Notes under the pieces: model-generated
What the model was told of the DNA's origin: nothing
Databases searched by the model: none
The model's input: the letters and a program-made list of their open reading frames with translations, nothing else
In this document: piece after piece, positions 1 through 11,890 of the stretch
How positions within the stretch are numbered: the stretch's first letter is position 1
Layout: the number at the start of each line of letters is the position of its first letter
Translations under genes and position numbers: made by a program
NCBI GenBank assembly: GCA_964035015.1
Contig: OZ036004.1
Location: 12,464,427 to 12,528,426, forward strand
DNA from: Corallium rubrum
Taxonomy: Eukaryota; Cnidaria; Anthozoa; Scleralcyonacea; Coralliidae
DNA length: 64,000 bases
Reading direction: 5' to 3'

Positions 1-273
1 AACCTAGGATATTAGGAAGAAAGTGAAGTTTAAAATTTCAAATGCTGTTAGAGTTGCCATGCCTCAAAGAACATGAAATTCAAGTGTCCAGAAATACAGG
101 TACTCAGTACTCTAACTTATTTAATCATTTATTCCACCGATAAAGACAAAAGCTTTTCAAGAAATCAAAATTCAAAAGTTGATCATGAAATTTCAAAGCC
201 AGATCTTTATGGTTGTTGAGGTACATTGTATAAACATTCTCTTGTACTGTAGCATTCAAGATAGGGATGTTGA
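1..273. other. intronic or intergenic sequence, nothing recognised
   Basis: AT-rich unique sequence. If the RNF123-like gene at 5283-8458 (minus) continues leftwards, this lies in its intron 4. I looked for the next SPRY exon on the minus strand and did not see one. Confidence 0.5.
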
Positions 274-294
274 GGGCCTGTTTATATGGAGGCG

Positions 295-1572
295 AGCTAC
301 CTGGTCGGCCGAGTTACCTGGCCAGCTGAGTTACCTGGCCAGCTGAGTTACCTGGCCAGCCGAGTTACCTGGCCAGCCGAGTTACCTGGCCAGCTGAGTT
401 ACCTGGCCAGCTGAGTTACCTGGCCAGCTGAGTTACCTAGTCAGCTGAGTTACCTGGCCAGCTGAGTTACCTGGCCAGCTGAGTCACCTAGCCAGCTGAG
501 TTACCTAGCCAGCTGAGTTACCTAGCCAGCTGAGTTACCTGGCCAGCGGAGTTACCTAGTAAGCTGAGTTACCTAGACAGCCGAGTTACCTAGCCAGCTG
601 AGTCACCTAGCCAGCTGAGTTACCTAGCCAGCCGAGTTACCTAGCCAGCTGAGTTACCTAGCCAGCTGAGTTACCTAGCCAGCTGAGTTACCTAGCCAGC
701 CGAGTTACCTAGCCAGCCGAGTTACCTAGCCAGCCGAGTTACCTAGCCAGCTGAGTTACCTGGCCAGCTGAGTTACCTGGCCAGCTGAGTTACCTGGCCA
801 GCTGAGTTACCTAGCCAGCCGAGTTACCTAGCCAGCTGAGTTACCTAGCCAGCTGAGTTACCTAGCCAGCTGAGTTACCTAGCCAGCTGAGTTACCTAGC
901 CAGCCGAGTTACCTAGCCAGCTGAGTTACCTAGCCAGCCGAGTTACCTGGCCAGCTGAGTTACCTAGCCAGCTGAGTTACCTAGCCAGCTGAGTTACCTA
1001 GCCAGCTGAGTTACCTAGCCAGCTGAGTTACCTGGCCAGCTGAGTTACCTAGCCAGCTGAGTTACCTAGCCAGCTGAGTTACCTGGCCAGCTGAGTTACC
1101 TAGCCAGCTGAGTTACCTAGCCAGCTGAGTTACCTAGCCAGCTGAGTTACCTGGCCAGCGGAGTTACCTAGTAAGCTGAGTTACCTAGCCAGCCGAGTTA
1201 CCTAGCCAGCTGAGTCACCTAGCCAGCTGAGTTACCTAGCCAGCTGAGTTACCTAGCCAGCTGAGTTACCTAGCCAGCCGAGTTACCTAGCCAGCCGAGT
1301 TACCTAGCCAGCCGAGTTACCTAGCCAGCCGAGTTACCTAGCCAGCTGAGTTACCTGGCCAGCTGAGTTACCTGGCCAGCTGAGTTACCTGGCCAGCTGA
1401 GTTACCTAGCCAGCCGAGTTACCTAGCCAGCTGAGTTACCTAGCCAGCTGAGTTACCTAGCCAGCTGAGTTACCTAGCCAGCTGAGTTACCTAGCCAGCC
1501 GAGTTACCTAGCCAGCTGAGTTACCTAGCCAGCCGAGTTACCTGGCCAGCTGAGTTACCTAGCCAGCTGAGT
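295..1572 (+). repeat. 17-bp satellite, left block
   Basis: About 75 head-to-tail copies of GAGTTACCTAGCCAGCT, with common variants TGGCC/TAGCC and CAGCC/CAGCT. Rare variants repeat at long range: the pair GGCCAGCGGAG then TAGTAAGCTGAG occurs at 541 and 1153, exactly 612 bp (36 units) apart, which shows a higher-order repeat made by block duplication. Confidence 0.95.
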
Positions 1573-1574
1573 TA

Positions 1575-3635
1575 CAGTACTGTGCAGAAATAACCTAACA
1601 CTGCGTCTGCGGGCGCTCTGCGTGCGGTTGTGCGGCTGCCGCAAGGTCGCTGTGCGTCTGAGGCTGCGCCCGCTTGGGAGATTGACTGCGTGCAGTTTCA
1701 CGTCCGCTTTGCGGCTGCGGTTCTGCAGACGCAGGAACCACAGTTGATGGTCGTCAAACGTCGGAACACCCGAGTGTTACAGAATTCAGTCTATCTAAAC
1801 TATTAAACTGCGTGGAGCAACAGATATACAGGTACAAAAACCTCCAAAGAAGAAGTCGCTGAGTCGAGAGTTTAGTCTATCTGAGCGACTGGTATAAAGG
1901 CTGCCAACGAAAGAGTCGCTGAGATATAGAATCTCGTGATCTAATCTAAATCACCAACGAACGAGTCGCGGAGATTCTGAATTCAGTACATCTAACGACA
2001 GCTACATAATTATAAAGATTGCTCGAACGAGTTGATGAGATATATAACTTAGTCTATCTAAGCGCGACAGCGATTGGCAAGAGATTTTCCGTAAAGGCGA
2101 ACTTGGAGTCAAACATTCAAACTTCGAAACTTTGAAATCAATATCCGAACTTCCGAACCGCGCCGCGTGGAAAATTGATTTTACGTCAAAAGTTCGTCGT
2201 CCGAAAAAGTTAAATCAGTCGAAGTAACTACTTGATCAAAATGTATGTATTAAAAACTTACAATCGAAATATAGTAAGGTTAGATATACTGCCGAAACAG
2301 AGAACGTAACATGCTTTTAAAGTAATTTTATAAGAAGAGTCAGCGCGTTTTAAAACAACATGATTCTACGGCCTGCAGATTGCATGAAGCGGAGTTTCCG
2401 AAAAACAGTTTTGTAAATTAAAGTTTTACTATAAGAACACTCTTAAAATTTGCCGAACGTTTGTTTGAAGATTTCAGTGGTTACGGTGAAACTATTAATT
2501 TCTAACAATTTATGCAATTTCGACGAGCGTCTGTGACGCAGGCTAATTCCCAAGGCGCTCATTTGTATAAAGACTTCGTAGCGGTTTAGGACCCCACGTT
2601 GCATTTTGTGTTTAAAAAAATACTTTTTCGGCGTAACTGTTGTCGGGAGCAAATTCCTAAACTCTGTTTGTTGAGTCGCTACAAACTCAATTCGAGAAAA
2701 TTAATCTAGAGACGTATAAATAATTTTTCTTTGCCAAGTTTACGATTCTGTGTATCTTTACATATAAACTCTGAAACTCGATGATTAGCCCTTCCCCGTT
2801 TCCGACATATTTGCTTTGAAACTATTATTTTATCGAATCCGTATTATTTTATAAATTTTAAATATGAACTACACGTGATTTTTACAGTCAAACCGGATGT
2901 TCTCTTGCCCGCAATATTGCAATATTCACGAACAACATTGCAATTTTCATTGGCTATTTGCCCGAGTCAATTAACAATCATCATTCACAACCTGACAGTA
3001 ATATTTGTGTTCACGCCGGAATCCATAAAGACGTTTTATTCTCAAACCGCCTTGAAAAATAAATATTCCAAGTTTAATTCGACCGATCAATTTGTCGTTC
3101 TTGTTCATTTCATCATTGATGAATCTTCTTCCATCGGCACCTAAAAGAGGTCTTCTCCCACTGCGTTGAGCATCGGCAAGTCTTCCAGTTCTTCGATATC
3201 GAGAGAGAAACAAACGTATTGCCGACCTCGAAGTTTTTACTCCTTCTTCTAAAATTCTATTTATATATTGACAATAGAAACGTCGGTTGACTTGAGCGTA
3301 ACAATTCGTTGCAAATTATGAAAGTTTTCCCACATCAATTGATTGCAACACGCTCTACGTTTGAACGTGGCCTTGATCTCAGAATTTCAGATGACGCTTA
3401 TATTAAAGTTCGAGAAACGTATGCTGACGATCGGCGCCGATCGTGTTACGACGCCTGCGTCTTCCTTGCCGCAGTATTTGGCTGACCGCAAGGACGCTCG
3501 CAGCCGAACCGCCAAACGCCCGCAGCCGCAACCGCCAAGCGTACGCAACCGCAGCCGCGAATCGCCCGTATGCGATCCGCAAACATGATCGCAAATCGGG
3601 CGCGGATTTTGTTAGGTTATTTCTGCACAGTACTG
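1575..3635. mobile_element. Tc1/mariner-type transposon inserted in the 17-bp satellite
   Basis: A perfect 26-bp terminal inverted repeat starts CAGTACTGTGCAGAAATAAC (1575-1600) and returns inverted at 3610-3635. Both ends are flanked by TA (1573-1574 and 3636-3637), the target duplication of the IS630-Tc1-mariner group. Removing the element plus one TA rejoins the satellite in register. The GC-rich subterminal zones (1600-1745 and 3425-3600) carry GCGGCTGCGG-like motifs in opposite orientation. It encodes a decayed Tc1-like transposase on the minus strand, so it is probably non-autonomous now. Confidence 0.88.
2971..3300 (-). pseudogene. Tc1-like transposase relic, N-terminal DNA-binding part
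   Basis: Translated on the minus strand from about 3300, the text includes ILEEGVKTSRSAIRLFLSRY, then RRTGRLADAQRSGRR, then RRFINDEMNKNDKL. This is the paired-like helix-turn-helix, GRPR-type linker and second helix-turn-helix pattern of Tc1 transposases. After NDKL the frame degenerates; a KYYCQVVNDDC stretch resembles the later YCQ motif and is followed by a stop. The DDE catalytic core is not recognisable downstream (2600-2970). No intact start was found. It sits inside the TA-flanked element, which supports the assignment. Confidence 0.65.
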
Positions 3636-3637
3636 TA

Positions 3638-4915
3638 CCTAGCCAGCTGAGTTACCTAGCCAGCTGAGTTACCTGGCCAGCTGAGTTACCTAGCCAGCTG
3701 AGTTACCTAGCCAGCTGAGTTACCTGGCCAGCTGAGTTACCTAGCCAGCTGAGTTACCTAGCCAGCTGAGTTACCTAGCCAGCTGAGTTACCTGGCCAGC
3801 GGAGTTACCTAGTAAGCTGAGTTACCTAGCCAGCCGAGTTACCTAGCCAGCTGAGTCACCTAGCCAGCTGAGTTACCTAGCCAGCCGAGTTACCTAGCCA
3901 GCTGAGTTACCTAGCCAGCTGAGTTACCTAGCCAGCCGAGTTACCTAGCCAGCCGAGTTACCTAGCCAGCCGAGTTACCTAGCCAGCCGAGTTACCTAGC
4001 CAGCCGAGTTACCTAGCCAGCCGAGTTACCTAGCCAGCCGAGTTACCTAGCCAGCCAAGTTACCTAGCCAGCCAAGTTACCTAGCCAGCCGAGTTACCTG
4101 CTCAGCCGAGTTACCTGGCCAGCCAAGTTACCTAGCCAGCTGAGTTACCTGGCCAGCTGAGTTACCTAGCCAGCTGAGTTACCTAGCCAGCCGAGTTACC
4201 TAGCCAGCTGAGTTACCTAGCCAGCCGAGTTACCTGGCCAGCTGAGTTACCTGGCCAGCCAAGTTACCTAGCCAGCCGAGTTACCTGGCCAGCCAAGTTA
4301 CCTAGCCAGCTGAGTTACCTGGCCAGCCGAGTTACCTGGCCAGCTGAGTTACCTGGCCAGCCAAGTTACCTAGCCAGCCGAGTTACCTGGCCAGCCAAGT
4401 TACCTAGCCAGCTGAGTTACCTGGCCAGCTGAGTTACCTGGCCAGCTGAGTTACCTAGCCAGCCGAGTTACCTAGCCAGCTGAGTTACCTAGCCAGCCGA
4501 GTTACCTAGCCAGCCGAGTTACCTAGCCAGCCAAGTTACCTAGCCAGCCGAGTTACCTGGCCAGCTGAGTTACCTAGCCAGCTGAGTTACCTGGCCAGCT
4601 GAGTTACCTAGCCAGCTGAGTTACCTGGTCAGCCGAGCTACCTGGCCAGCCGAGTTACCTAGTCAGCCGAGCTACCTGGCCAGCCGAGTTACCTGGTCAG
4701 CCGAGTTACCTAGCCAGCTGAGTTACCTGGCCAGCTGAGTTACCTGGCCAGCCAAGTTACCTAGCCAGCTGAGTTACCTAGCCAGCTGAGTTATCTGGTC
4801 AGCCGAGCTACCTGGCCAGCCGAGTTACCTAGCCAGCTGAGTTACCTGGCCAGCTGAGTTACCTGGCCAGCCAAGTTACCTAGCGCCAGCTGAGTTACCT
4901 AGCCAGTCAAGTTAC
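3638..4915 (+). repeat. 17-bp satellite, right block
   Basis: Continuation of the same 17-bp satellite after the Tc1 insertion, again about 75 copies. CCAAGTTACC and GGTCAGCCGAGC variants are more frequent towards the right. The rare GGCCAGCGGAG marker recurs at 3794. After subtracting the 2063-bp insertion this is 578 bp (34 units) from the marker at 1153, so insertion came after amplification. Confidence 0.95.
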
Positions 4916-5282
4916 CTTGGCACAATTGGTGAGTTCTTAGTTGGTCGGACAAACACTCTTTTCTCCACTGCAGTATTTATAAGAGATGGATAAACTTTCC
5001 CTGCTGAGAACATATGGCACTAGCAGCCAGGATCTCAGCACGGTGGGATAAACACTTTCCCCCAGGTGACTCAGCATAGTGGGATAAATTTTCTATATTT
5101 CGTTACTTCATGTCATTTTCATTGATGAGAATCATCTCAAATATTACAACACACGAGGTAACTTGCTTTCATATATTAAACAGAACATAAAGTTTATCCT
5201 GGCAAACCGGGTAACTCGGCTGACCGAGTAACTTGCCTCCATAGTCCATATAAACAGGCCCTAAAGAACAGTTTGATCTTAC

Positions 5283-8200
5283 CTCTGCAAATGCACACAT
5301 TAGCTCTAAGACTGCTGAAATTGCTCTGGCTATCAAGCTACATGTAAATAAGAAAAAAGGATTAGAAAACTTAACCATATATACCTGTACAGTACAGTAT
5401 ATAACAATGTATTATAAGCAGACCAACTCTTAAAGAAAATCATGTGTGCAATAAATTGCATTGCATTCTTAAACCTGAATGCATGTGATCAAGGGTAGAA
5501 ATTATAACAATATTTGCTTGGTGGTCAGCAGGTCATATGACATTGTGGTTTATATGTACCTCTAAGTTCTCTGAAATATCCATGTTGCCACAACGACCAC
5601 TTGGGTCAATCTTGACAATCTCTGGCCCAATTCTGCCATCAGACAGGGCCCTCTCTTCTTCTGTGTAAACTATGTACAGATAACAAAACTTAATATTATT
5701 ATAATATTCTGGTTTATTATATAGATGGGAGTGTTTTACTAAGAAATATACAGTGACATATTTTCCATATCCTCACTAGTGAAGATATCGATCACGTGAC
5801 TAAACATTTTCCCACCTTTTGCATTGAGTCTATATAATAAAAAGAAAATTACATGGTGGTTTGAAGATATGAATTTTATCTTCTCGTGGTAAAAACTATA
5901 TTTTACTCATTCGCTACACTCATTCGTAAAATATTGTTTTCACCACTCAAAGATAAAATCCATATCTTTGCACCACCGTGTAATATCCACTATATATCTG
6001 GTATTACATTTACTGTACTGTATACTGTAATACTTGGAGATACTGTATTAATCCTTATGCTAGTAACATATTTTTAATTAATTTTCAGTGATCATACAAT
6101 AGGGCAAGCCTGAATATTAGCGGCCAGTGATGGTGATTTCTACCGTTTTGACAGTTACAAATTTGATTGTGTTGGTCACTTTGTCCGGCATGTCTTTCGG
6201 TAAAAATCATTGTCAATTTTTATTGGAAAATTAACTACTCTTATCTATTTGTGTTGAATCAAGCAGATTTTTTGAGAGCAATATTGTGTTTGTGTTGACA
6301 TGAAATTACTGCGCATGCTGTTGCGAGTTTCTCGTGAGATCGAGACCACAATTCTGCGAGCGGCGGTGAAGCGTGGTCGCCATTGTCTATAAATCATTGT
6401 AGCATTTAGCCATTTAATAGTATGTCAAGGAAAATAACTTCGTTTTATGGCACATCTGTCGCTGGTGATGCAGCTGAATCAGCTTCAGCACAGCCACATC
6501 AGCTAGAATGAAAAAAGTTACGAACATTGAAATTGTGTACTTTAATAAAGTGGATAAACCAAGATTTGGTAAAAACGAATGCATTTGTGTGGTTGAAACA
6601 TGAAGACAATGGAAAAGGAGATCAGGTTATCCAAATGAAGTGCTCAATCTGTACTAAGTTCCAAACTCAGAGTCTGATAGTGACCATAGTACTATTGAAC
6701 AAAACCTGACTACTAACAATGTCAATGACATGAATGAGAAACGTTCACCTGATTCGATCTGATACTGTAGTTTGAATATTGATATTGACTATTGTATATG
6801 AAATGGTGAATAAAATACAAATTTATAGAAAACAGCTCAAATAATCATTTACTTAAATTGCAGTACTGAGCCTGAGTACAGTAACTGCAGCTACTAGTAG
6901 AAATGTTATTACATTGTTGCATTTTTCTATTTTATCATGTATTAGTTTCCCTTGTTTGGTGACAGGTACATTTCATTTTATGACAGGCACGATTTGATTG
7001 ATGCTGGTCATTGTGACTGTAGGCAGGGTGAAAAAAATTATTTTCAGGGCTGCAATAGGGGTGCACTACCGTAGTGATTCTTACTATCCATCTGAATAAC
7101 AGGTTTACCAAACAGTTGAATATACATCCCTGGTTTGTACTGCTGTATCTACTGTATATACATTCAGTGATCCCTAGTTTGTAAGGATATATCCATACAT
7201 ATCTCTGGTATATAGGGATATGGCTGTATACATCCTTGATCTGTAGGAACATATCTGTACACATCACATCCCTGGTTTGTTAAGTGATGGACTGTTACAG
7301 TATATCAATAATTTGTAGTGATGTATCTAATTATATACATCCCTAGTTTGTAGTACTGTATCTGGCTGTATACATCCCTAGTTTGTAGTACTGTATCTGT
7401 ATTATATCCCTTTGTGGTACTGTATCTGTATACATCCCTAGTCTGTATATATCCCTAGTTTGTAGTACTGTACCTGTATACATTCCTAGTTTGTAGTACT
7501 GCATCTGGCTGTATACATCCCTAGTTTGCAGTACTGTATCTGGCTGTATACATCCCTAGTTTGTGGTCCTGTATCTGTATACATTCCTAGTTTGTAGTAC
7601 TGTATCTCGCTGTATATATCCCTAGTTTGTGGTACTGTATCTGTATACATCCCTAGTTTGTGGTACTGTATCTGTATACATCCCTAGTTTATAGTACTGT
7701 ATCTGTATACATCCCTAGTTTGTGGTCCCGTATCTGTATACATCCCTAGTATGTAGTACTGTATCTGGCTGTATACATCCCTAGTTTGTAGTATGTACTG
7801 TATCTGTATACATCCCTAGTTTGTAGTGCTGTATCTGTATACATCCCTAGTTTGTAGTACTGTATCTGGCTGCATACATCCCTAGTTTGTAGTGATGTAC
7901 ATTTATCTGTATACATCCCTCATTTGTAGTGATGCATCTGCATACATACTTGGTTTGTAGTGACGTATGTGTACACATCCTTGGTTTGTAGTGATGTGTC
8001 TGACATTTGTATACATCCCTAGTTTGTAATCAATTTCATGTATCTCAGTATCTGTATACATACCTACAAACTAAGGATATATACAGATACACATACTCCC
8101 ATAAATTAATGGCAAGTACTGCAATCAATCCAAGTATTAATAAAATTAATACTGTACACATATTAACTTTACAACATAATACTAATCATGTACTAATTTA

Positions 8201-8458
8201 ATAATCAAACCCAGCTTTACCAACTTTACTTTCGTCGTTATGTTCTGACAAAATCTTTTCCAAGTGTTCCTGAAGATTACTGAACTCGAGTAAATTCCTG
8301 AAGAAACAGATAAAACTATCAGTCTGGATGTATGTGTAAGAAAACCCATTATAAATAACCATTATTAAATGAAAACATTCATTCCTTTACCGCGGAGTTG
8401 CTGTGGATTCACAGCTAGTGGAACAGAAGACAGACGACAAGAAATTGTTAACTTCCAT
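5283..8458 (-). CDS. RNF123: RNF123/KPC1-like E3 ubiquitin ligase, first four exons (partial)
   Basis: Four exons with GT-AG borders and consistent phases: 8458-8391, 8297-8221, 5660-5560 and 5337-5283. The start ATG is at 8458. The spliced product begins MEVNNFLSSVFCSTS and runs through NLLEFSNLQEHLEKIL, then ALSDGRIGPEIVKIDPSG, then SNFSSLRANVCICRG. This matches the N-terminus of RNF123 (KPC1): a short leader with an NLxEHLxxLL helix, then an RxGPxxVxxD segment opening the SPRY domain, with the SNFxTIRxxxC strand before a GKWxYE motif. In other animals RNF123 is the RING subunit of the KPC complex, which ubiquitinates p27Kip1 and NF-kB p105. The rest of SPRY and the C-terminal RING would lie left of position 1. 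Intron 2 (5661-8220) and intron 4 are full of repeats. Assignment rests on remembered family motifs. Confidence 0.75.
5847..5985. repeat. palindromic MITE with TTCGCTACACTCATTCG loop
   Basis: Arms ATTACATGGTGGTTTGAAGA and its inverted copy ending CACCACCGTGTAAT enclose a loop reading CATTCGCTACACTCATTCG. No coding content; lies in RNF123 intron 2. Confidence 0.7.
6422..6710 (+). pseudogene. possible BED-type zinc finger relic of a hAT-like element
   Basis: An ATG at 6422 opens MSRKITSFYGTSVAGDAAES and meets a stop about 90 bases later. A second frame then reads FVWLKHEDNG and VIQMKCSICTKFQTQ. A tryptophan-led strand followed by CxxC and K-F resembles the BED-like finger of hAT and ZMYM-type transposases. 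The matching histidines and the catalytic region are not visible, and two frames are needed. It is inside RNF123 intron 2 on the opposite strand, as expected for transposon debris. Confidence 0.3.
7115..8085 (+). repeat. 31-35 bp minisatellite in RNF123 intron 2
   Basis: About 27 imperfect copies of a unit reading GTACTGTATCTG, optional GGCT, then GTATACATCCCTAGTTTGTA. Units with and without GGCT interleave, giving 31- and 35-bp periods. The left edge (7115-7300) is more diverged. Confidence 0.9.
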
Positions 8459-9284
8459 GGCTACCACATTTACTATGTATTCGTTTTATTTTTTATTTTC
8501 TACTCGACGAGAAACTGAGGGAAAATGATTAATTACAACGTCTTTGACATGACATGACATGCTTCTTCGATATTTTGTTTCCAGAATCCAAGCGCAGTTC
8601 CTCGCGGCCGCTTTCTTAGGTCCTAGGGACGAACACAATTCCACAGCTTCCCCAAGCCACAGTACAGCGCAAACAAAGTCTTTTTTTGTTTCGTTCCCCG
8701 CAGGAACGAAACTGTTACTGTATTAGCTTTCCATTGACATCACAAAAGAAACTGTCATCACAGATGAAAATCGTCCAATCGTAGTGCAGTGTTGTTGACA
8801 TAACTGTGATCTTACCCAATGAGATCAAAATTCCGCATAAAAAATTTAGTTGGAGGCGTGGTTAAACGCCAAAACGAAGTGAAAATATTGCTGATCTAGA
8901 GGAATTTGAAGACGTAAACAATCCCGTGCGAAGCGAATCATCAATCTTGTGCTGTAGAAAGTAGGAACTTTCCCCTCGTTGAACTCGAGAATGCATTCTT
9001 TATGTATGGCAACTGCGCGTTCCGAAAGGTCAGTCGCACTGTTTCACGCGTGTCTAATAATTTTAAAATATAGCTATTTCAAGAAGTTCGTTATCATTCA
9101 TTTGTGGCCCATCTAAATGGATTATTCTGATTCGAGAATTAAACTATGACCTATGACGACGAAAATGATGATAGTCCGTTATTGACCTAATTTATATTGA
9201 TCCTTTTGGCCTTGGAAATTTATGGATTTGCTATTGGCGATTATTCAATAAATACCGCGGTGTCATAAATAAATCAGCTGCATG
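8459..9284. other. 5' flank of the RNF123-like gene
   Basis: This stretch lies upstream of the modelled ATG. The first 250 bases contain several CG dinucleotides and a NotI-like GCGGCCGC at about 8602, plausible for a promoter region. I see no open frame or RNA gene further right. Confidence 0.35.
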
Positions 9285-9475
9285 AAATTTAAATGCGACG
9301 TGCTAGCGTCTCGCAATTTTCCCGAGAAAGCAATTATTTTGGTAACGTTTTATTTTCCTCCTATAGACGGTCAGAAGAGTATTGCTACTGAATAGAAGAT
9401 TTACGTTGCCAAAATAATTGCGTTCTCACGAAAATCGCGAGACCGCTAGCACGTCACATTTAAATTCAGTCGAAT
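9285..9475. repeat. palindromic MITE
   Basis: The arm ATTTAAATGCGACGTGCTAG with TCTCGCAATTTTC at the left returns inverted as CGCGAGACCGCTAGCACGTC and ATTTAAAT at the right. Inner arms CAATTATTTTGG and CCAAAATAATTG also pair. No coding capacity. Confidence 0.75.
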
Positions 9476-9852
9476 TTATGCGACTGCGAATAACCTGAAA
9501 TAGTCAATAGAGCCTGCCCTCAGGACTGCTGCGGAGAGAGTAATCCGTCATGATCAGACGGTACAACGTCCGAAATGTGTGTTCGTTTTATTAGACGAAG
9601 CTTAAATTATTTTTTTGTAGTTTATTAGAATCTTCTCGCTTCAGCATATTACTAGTTTGTTTGTATGCAAAACAAAAATCGTCTAAATTAAATTTGTCGT
9701 ATGAAACGCAGGCGCGTAGTAAAAATTGTCGCGCCAGTCACATGGGGGAAATAATTAGTTGAGCTAAAATTCGTCATTGCTGTTGAAACAGACCCGCATA
9801 AACCACTGACCGGAACGAAACAGCTATTTCTTTTAAGAAATAGTTTCTTGTT

Positions 9853-9998
9853 CCGTATGTTTTTGCTGTACGAGCTGTCGTAAGTTAAACTCAGAGAAAA
9901 ACTCTGAGCTCCAGACTGGACTCGAAGCCACAGCTCAGAGTTTTTCTCTGAGTTTAACTTATGACAGCTTGGACAGCAAAAACATACGAAGGAACTTT
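9853..9998. repeat. long hairpin
   Basis: GTTCCGTATGTTTTTGCTGT, GAGCTGTCGTAAG and TTAAACTCAGAGAAAAACTC on the left are repeated inverted at 9935-9998 ending CATACGAAGGAAC. The arms are about 60 bp with a short loop. Confidence 0.8.
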
Positions 9999-10021
9999 TG
10001 CAAGCTGAAAACATACAAGTT

Positions 10022-10023
10022 GT

Positions 10024-10082
<59 letters not shown>
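10022..10082 (+). repeat. (TTTA)n microsatellite
   Basis: Fifteen uninterrupted TTTA units. The 110 bases that follow show nothing recognisable. Confidence 0.98.
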
Positions 10083-10435
10083 CAAGCTTTACCACGAGTG
10101 GCAAGTTCTTGCTCCATTACGGGGTCCTCATATATAATACAAAATGAAATCTAATGGTCAACATCAAGGTATAAATGGTTACATCCAAGCTAAGACCCCG
10201 TTTACACGATGCCGGTGTCACAGGAAATTCGTCCCCCTGTAAATTCGCCCCTCCCCATGGGGGGGGGGGGGGGGGGAATTTCCTAGGAATCTCGCCCTCC
10301 CGGAGGGCGAATTTTCTAGGAATTTCGCCCCCCCCCTTATCGATTTCGATTTAAATTCAAAACATGACAAGAACATTGTTTAGTAAATTTAATATCTGAT
10401 AAAAATTATACTAATTGACTATGTAGCTCAATGGG

Positions 10436-11325
10436 TTAGCTATTAGTCCTTTTAGCTGGTGGTGGAGTGCACGAACGGCAAAGCCAAACACTCTCCGTAG
10501 AATGGCATTGTACACATTTTAGGTGGAACCATTCCCCGCAAGGATCACACGAAACCATATCGTCGTACTCTTCTGGAAGCTTGCATGTGCAGAGCGTCTC
10601 AACTGCGGCGCTGTTGTGGTGTCTTTGCTGAACCATTGGACGACGTGCGTATGGGAACGGAGTCAGCGCGCCATTCTCGATGAGGTGGCTCCTCATCTTT
10701 TTCTGGTCGAAGCGGACCTTGCGTAGCAGTTGGTTCCCGCTCGCTAATTCGTAGGCGAACGCGATGGCGAACAGCCCGCAGTCGGTTGATCTTGTCTGGA
10801 CCTGCACAGGTGGAATATCGACTTGCAGATTCCCGAAATCATCAATCAAGGTGCGATAACACTGGGCCAGCTGGACTTTTGTCGATCCCGTTATGTCATC
10901 ATAGAGGCTATCAGATACTTTAGCGTAACCCCCTATCAACAACAACAAAATTTCAGGAAAAACACAAAAAATAGGTTTACAATACTCTATAGCGTGGGTG
11001 CCAGAGACATCGGAAGTATGCTATGTATCAGATACACATTAATTTAAAGTTTAGTGATAAAATATAAATACCTATCGATGACGATGTAATCCAATGATGA
11101 GCTCCAGTGTTATGGTTCTGTATCCCTTCATCTGGTATGGTCGCGAATGAGGTCTGAGACAGGACGGTGTCCTGTAGGCCGCTGACATGTGGAAACTTTC
11201 GCTTGAGGAGTTTTTGCGCGGCGTTCATGTGTCGATCGTTTAGCATTCTAGGCAGTTTTAGCAAGGTCTTCTCTTCTTTCTTTAAACCAAGTTCATTGAT
11301 CCAATATTCAGATTCAAGGGATCGT
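10436..11325 (-). pseudogene. ULP1 (C48) protease-PHD finger fragment of a Ginger-like element
   Basis: Two exons join in frame on the minus strand: about 11325-11072 (donor ATAG/GTATTT) and 10935-10436 (acceptor GATAG). The product includes YWINELGL, LNDRHMNAAQKLLKRKFP, HHWITSSS, SDSLYDD, then QTRSTDCGLFAIAFAYELAS. The HW, Asp and QxxxxDCG positions fit the catalytic His-Asp-Gln/Cys layout of ULP1/SENP-like cysteine proteases. A PHD finger follows: CTCKLPEEYDD, CDPCGEWFHLKC, then WLCRSC near the C-terminus. The N-terminus is missing (in-frame stop at about 11330), and no integrase domain precedes it. Family knowledge says such modules ride at the end of Ginger and related transposase proteins. 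The frame itself is open and not visibly damaged, so recent loss is likely. Confidence 0.65.
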
Positions 11326-11531
11326 CAGACAATCCCGTTCAACCCCGTGAAGTTATAGACAATAGAAAGTTGGAAAAGCTGGTACAGCGGCGAACTAGCA
11401 GCTAAAGTCACGGCGTTAAACAGATCGATCGACATATCGCAAAGCCTGTCTGGTCAATACCGCGACGCAAAAAATAACAGTTCTACCTCTGGAACCAGGG
11501 TACTCTTATGAAAGATAGAAGTGCTTCCGAT

Positions 11532-11890
11532 TCTGAAGGGACTTTAAGATCCTGACAACGGACTACGGCTACGGCAGGAAGTTTAAGAGTGGTATTAAAT
11601 AGTGTTGTATTTATACATTCATAATCGCACGGACTCATTCTGCTCTTAAATTCTTGAGGGAAAACACTTGTTCAATCTATGTTAGTCGCGAAAGTAAGGT
11701 TAAACTTTCCCAAGGCTTCTGTAGTGACTCGCGTTCCGCGTTGTCTATGTAACGTGAAAATGCTTTTTCACGGTGTTAACAGAGTCACGAGGGCGTGAAA
11801 ATTACTCTTGGGAACCGACGTCGTTTGTAAACGTTCTGTGTATATGACATAAAATTCTAGTGTTCAAACACGTTGCCGTAGTAGTTTTAC
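11532..11890 (+). repeat. dispersed repeat related to 26361-26747
   Basis: Starts GGGACTTTAAGATCCTGAC and shares long stretches with 26361-26747, for example TTGTTCAATCTATGTTAGTC and GCGTGAAAATTACTCTTGGG. This copy lacks a clear right TIR. Confidence 0.8.

Larger units (their letters stand above)
274..5261. mobile_element. TIR-bounded element whose interior is a 17-bp satellite
   Basis: The left end reads GGGCCTGTTTATATGGA followed by GGCGAGCTACCTGGTCGG. The right end (about 5196-5261), read on the other strand, reads GGGCCTGTTTATATGGA, a short CTATGGA repeat, then GGCAAGTTACTCGGTCAGC. The window therefore carries a MITE-like element with imperfect terminal inverted repeats, and its subterminal text already contains the satellite motif. 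I could not define a target duplication. It lies in intron 4 of the RNF123-like gene. Family unknown; the end style resembles the GGGGGCGATTACATGG element at 25336-25869. Confidence 0.6.

Noticed and set aside
7115..8085. CRISPR-like 31-35 bp periodicity
   Set aside because: The whole period is repeated sequence, so there are no unique spacers; it is a minisatellite.
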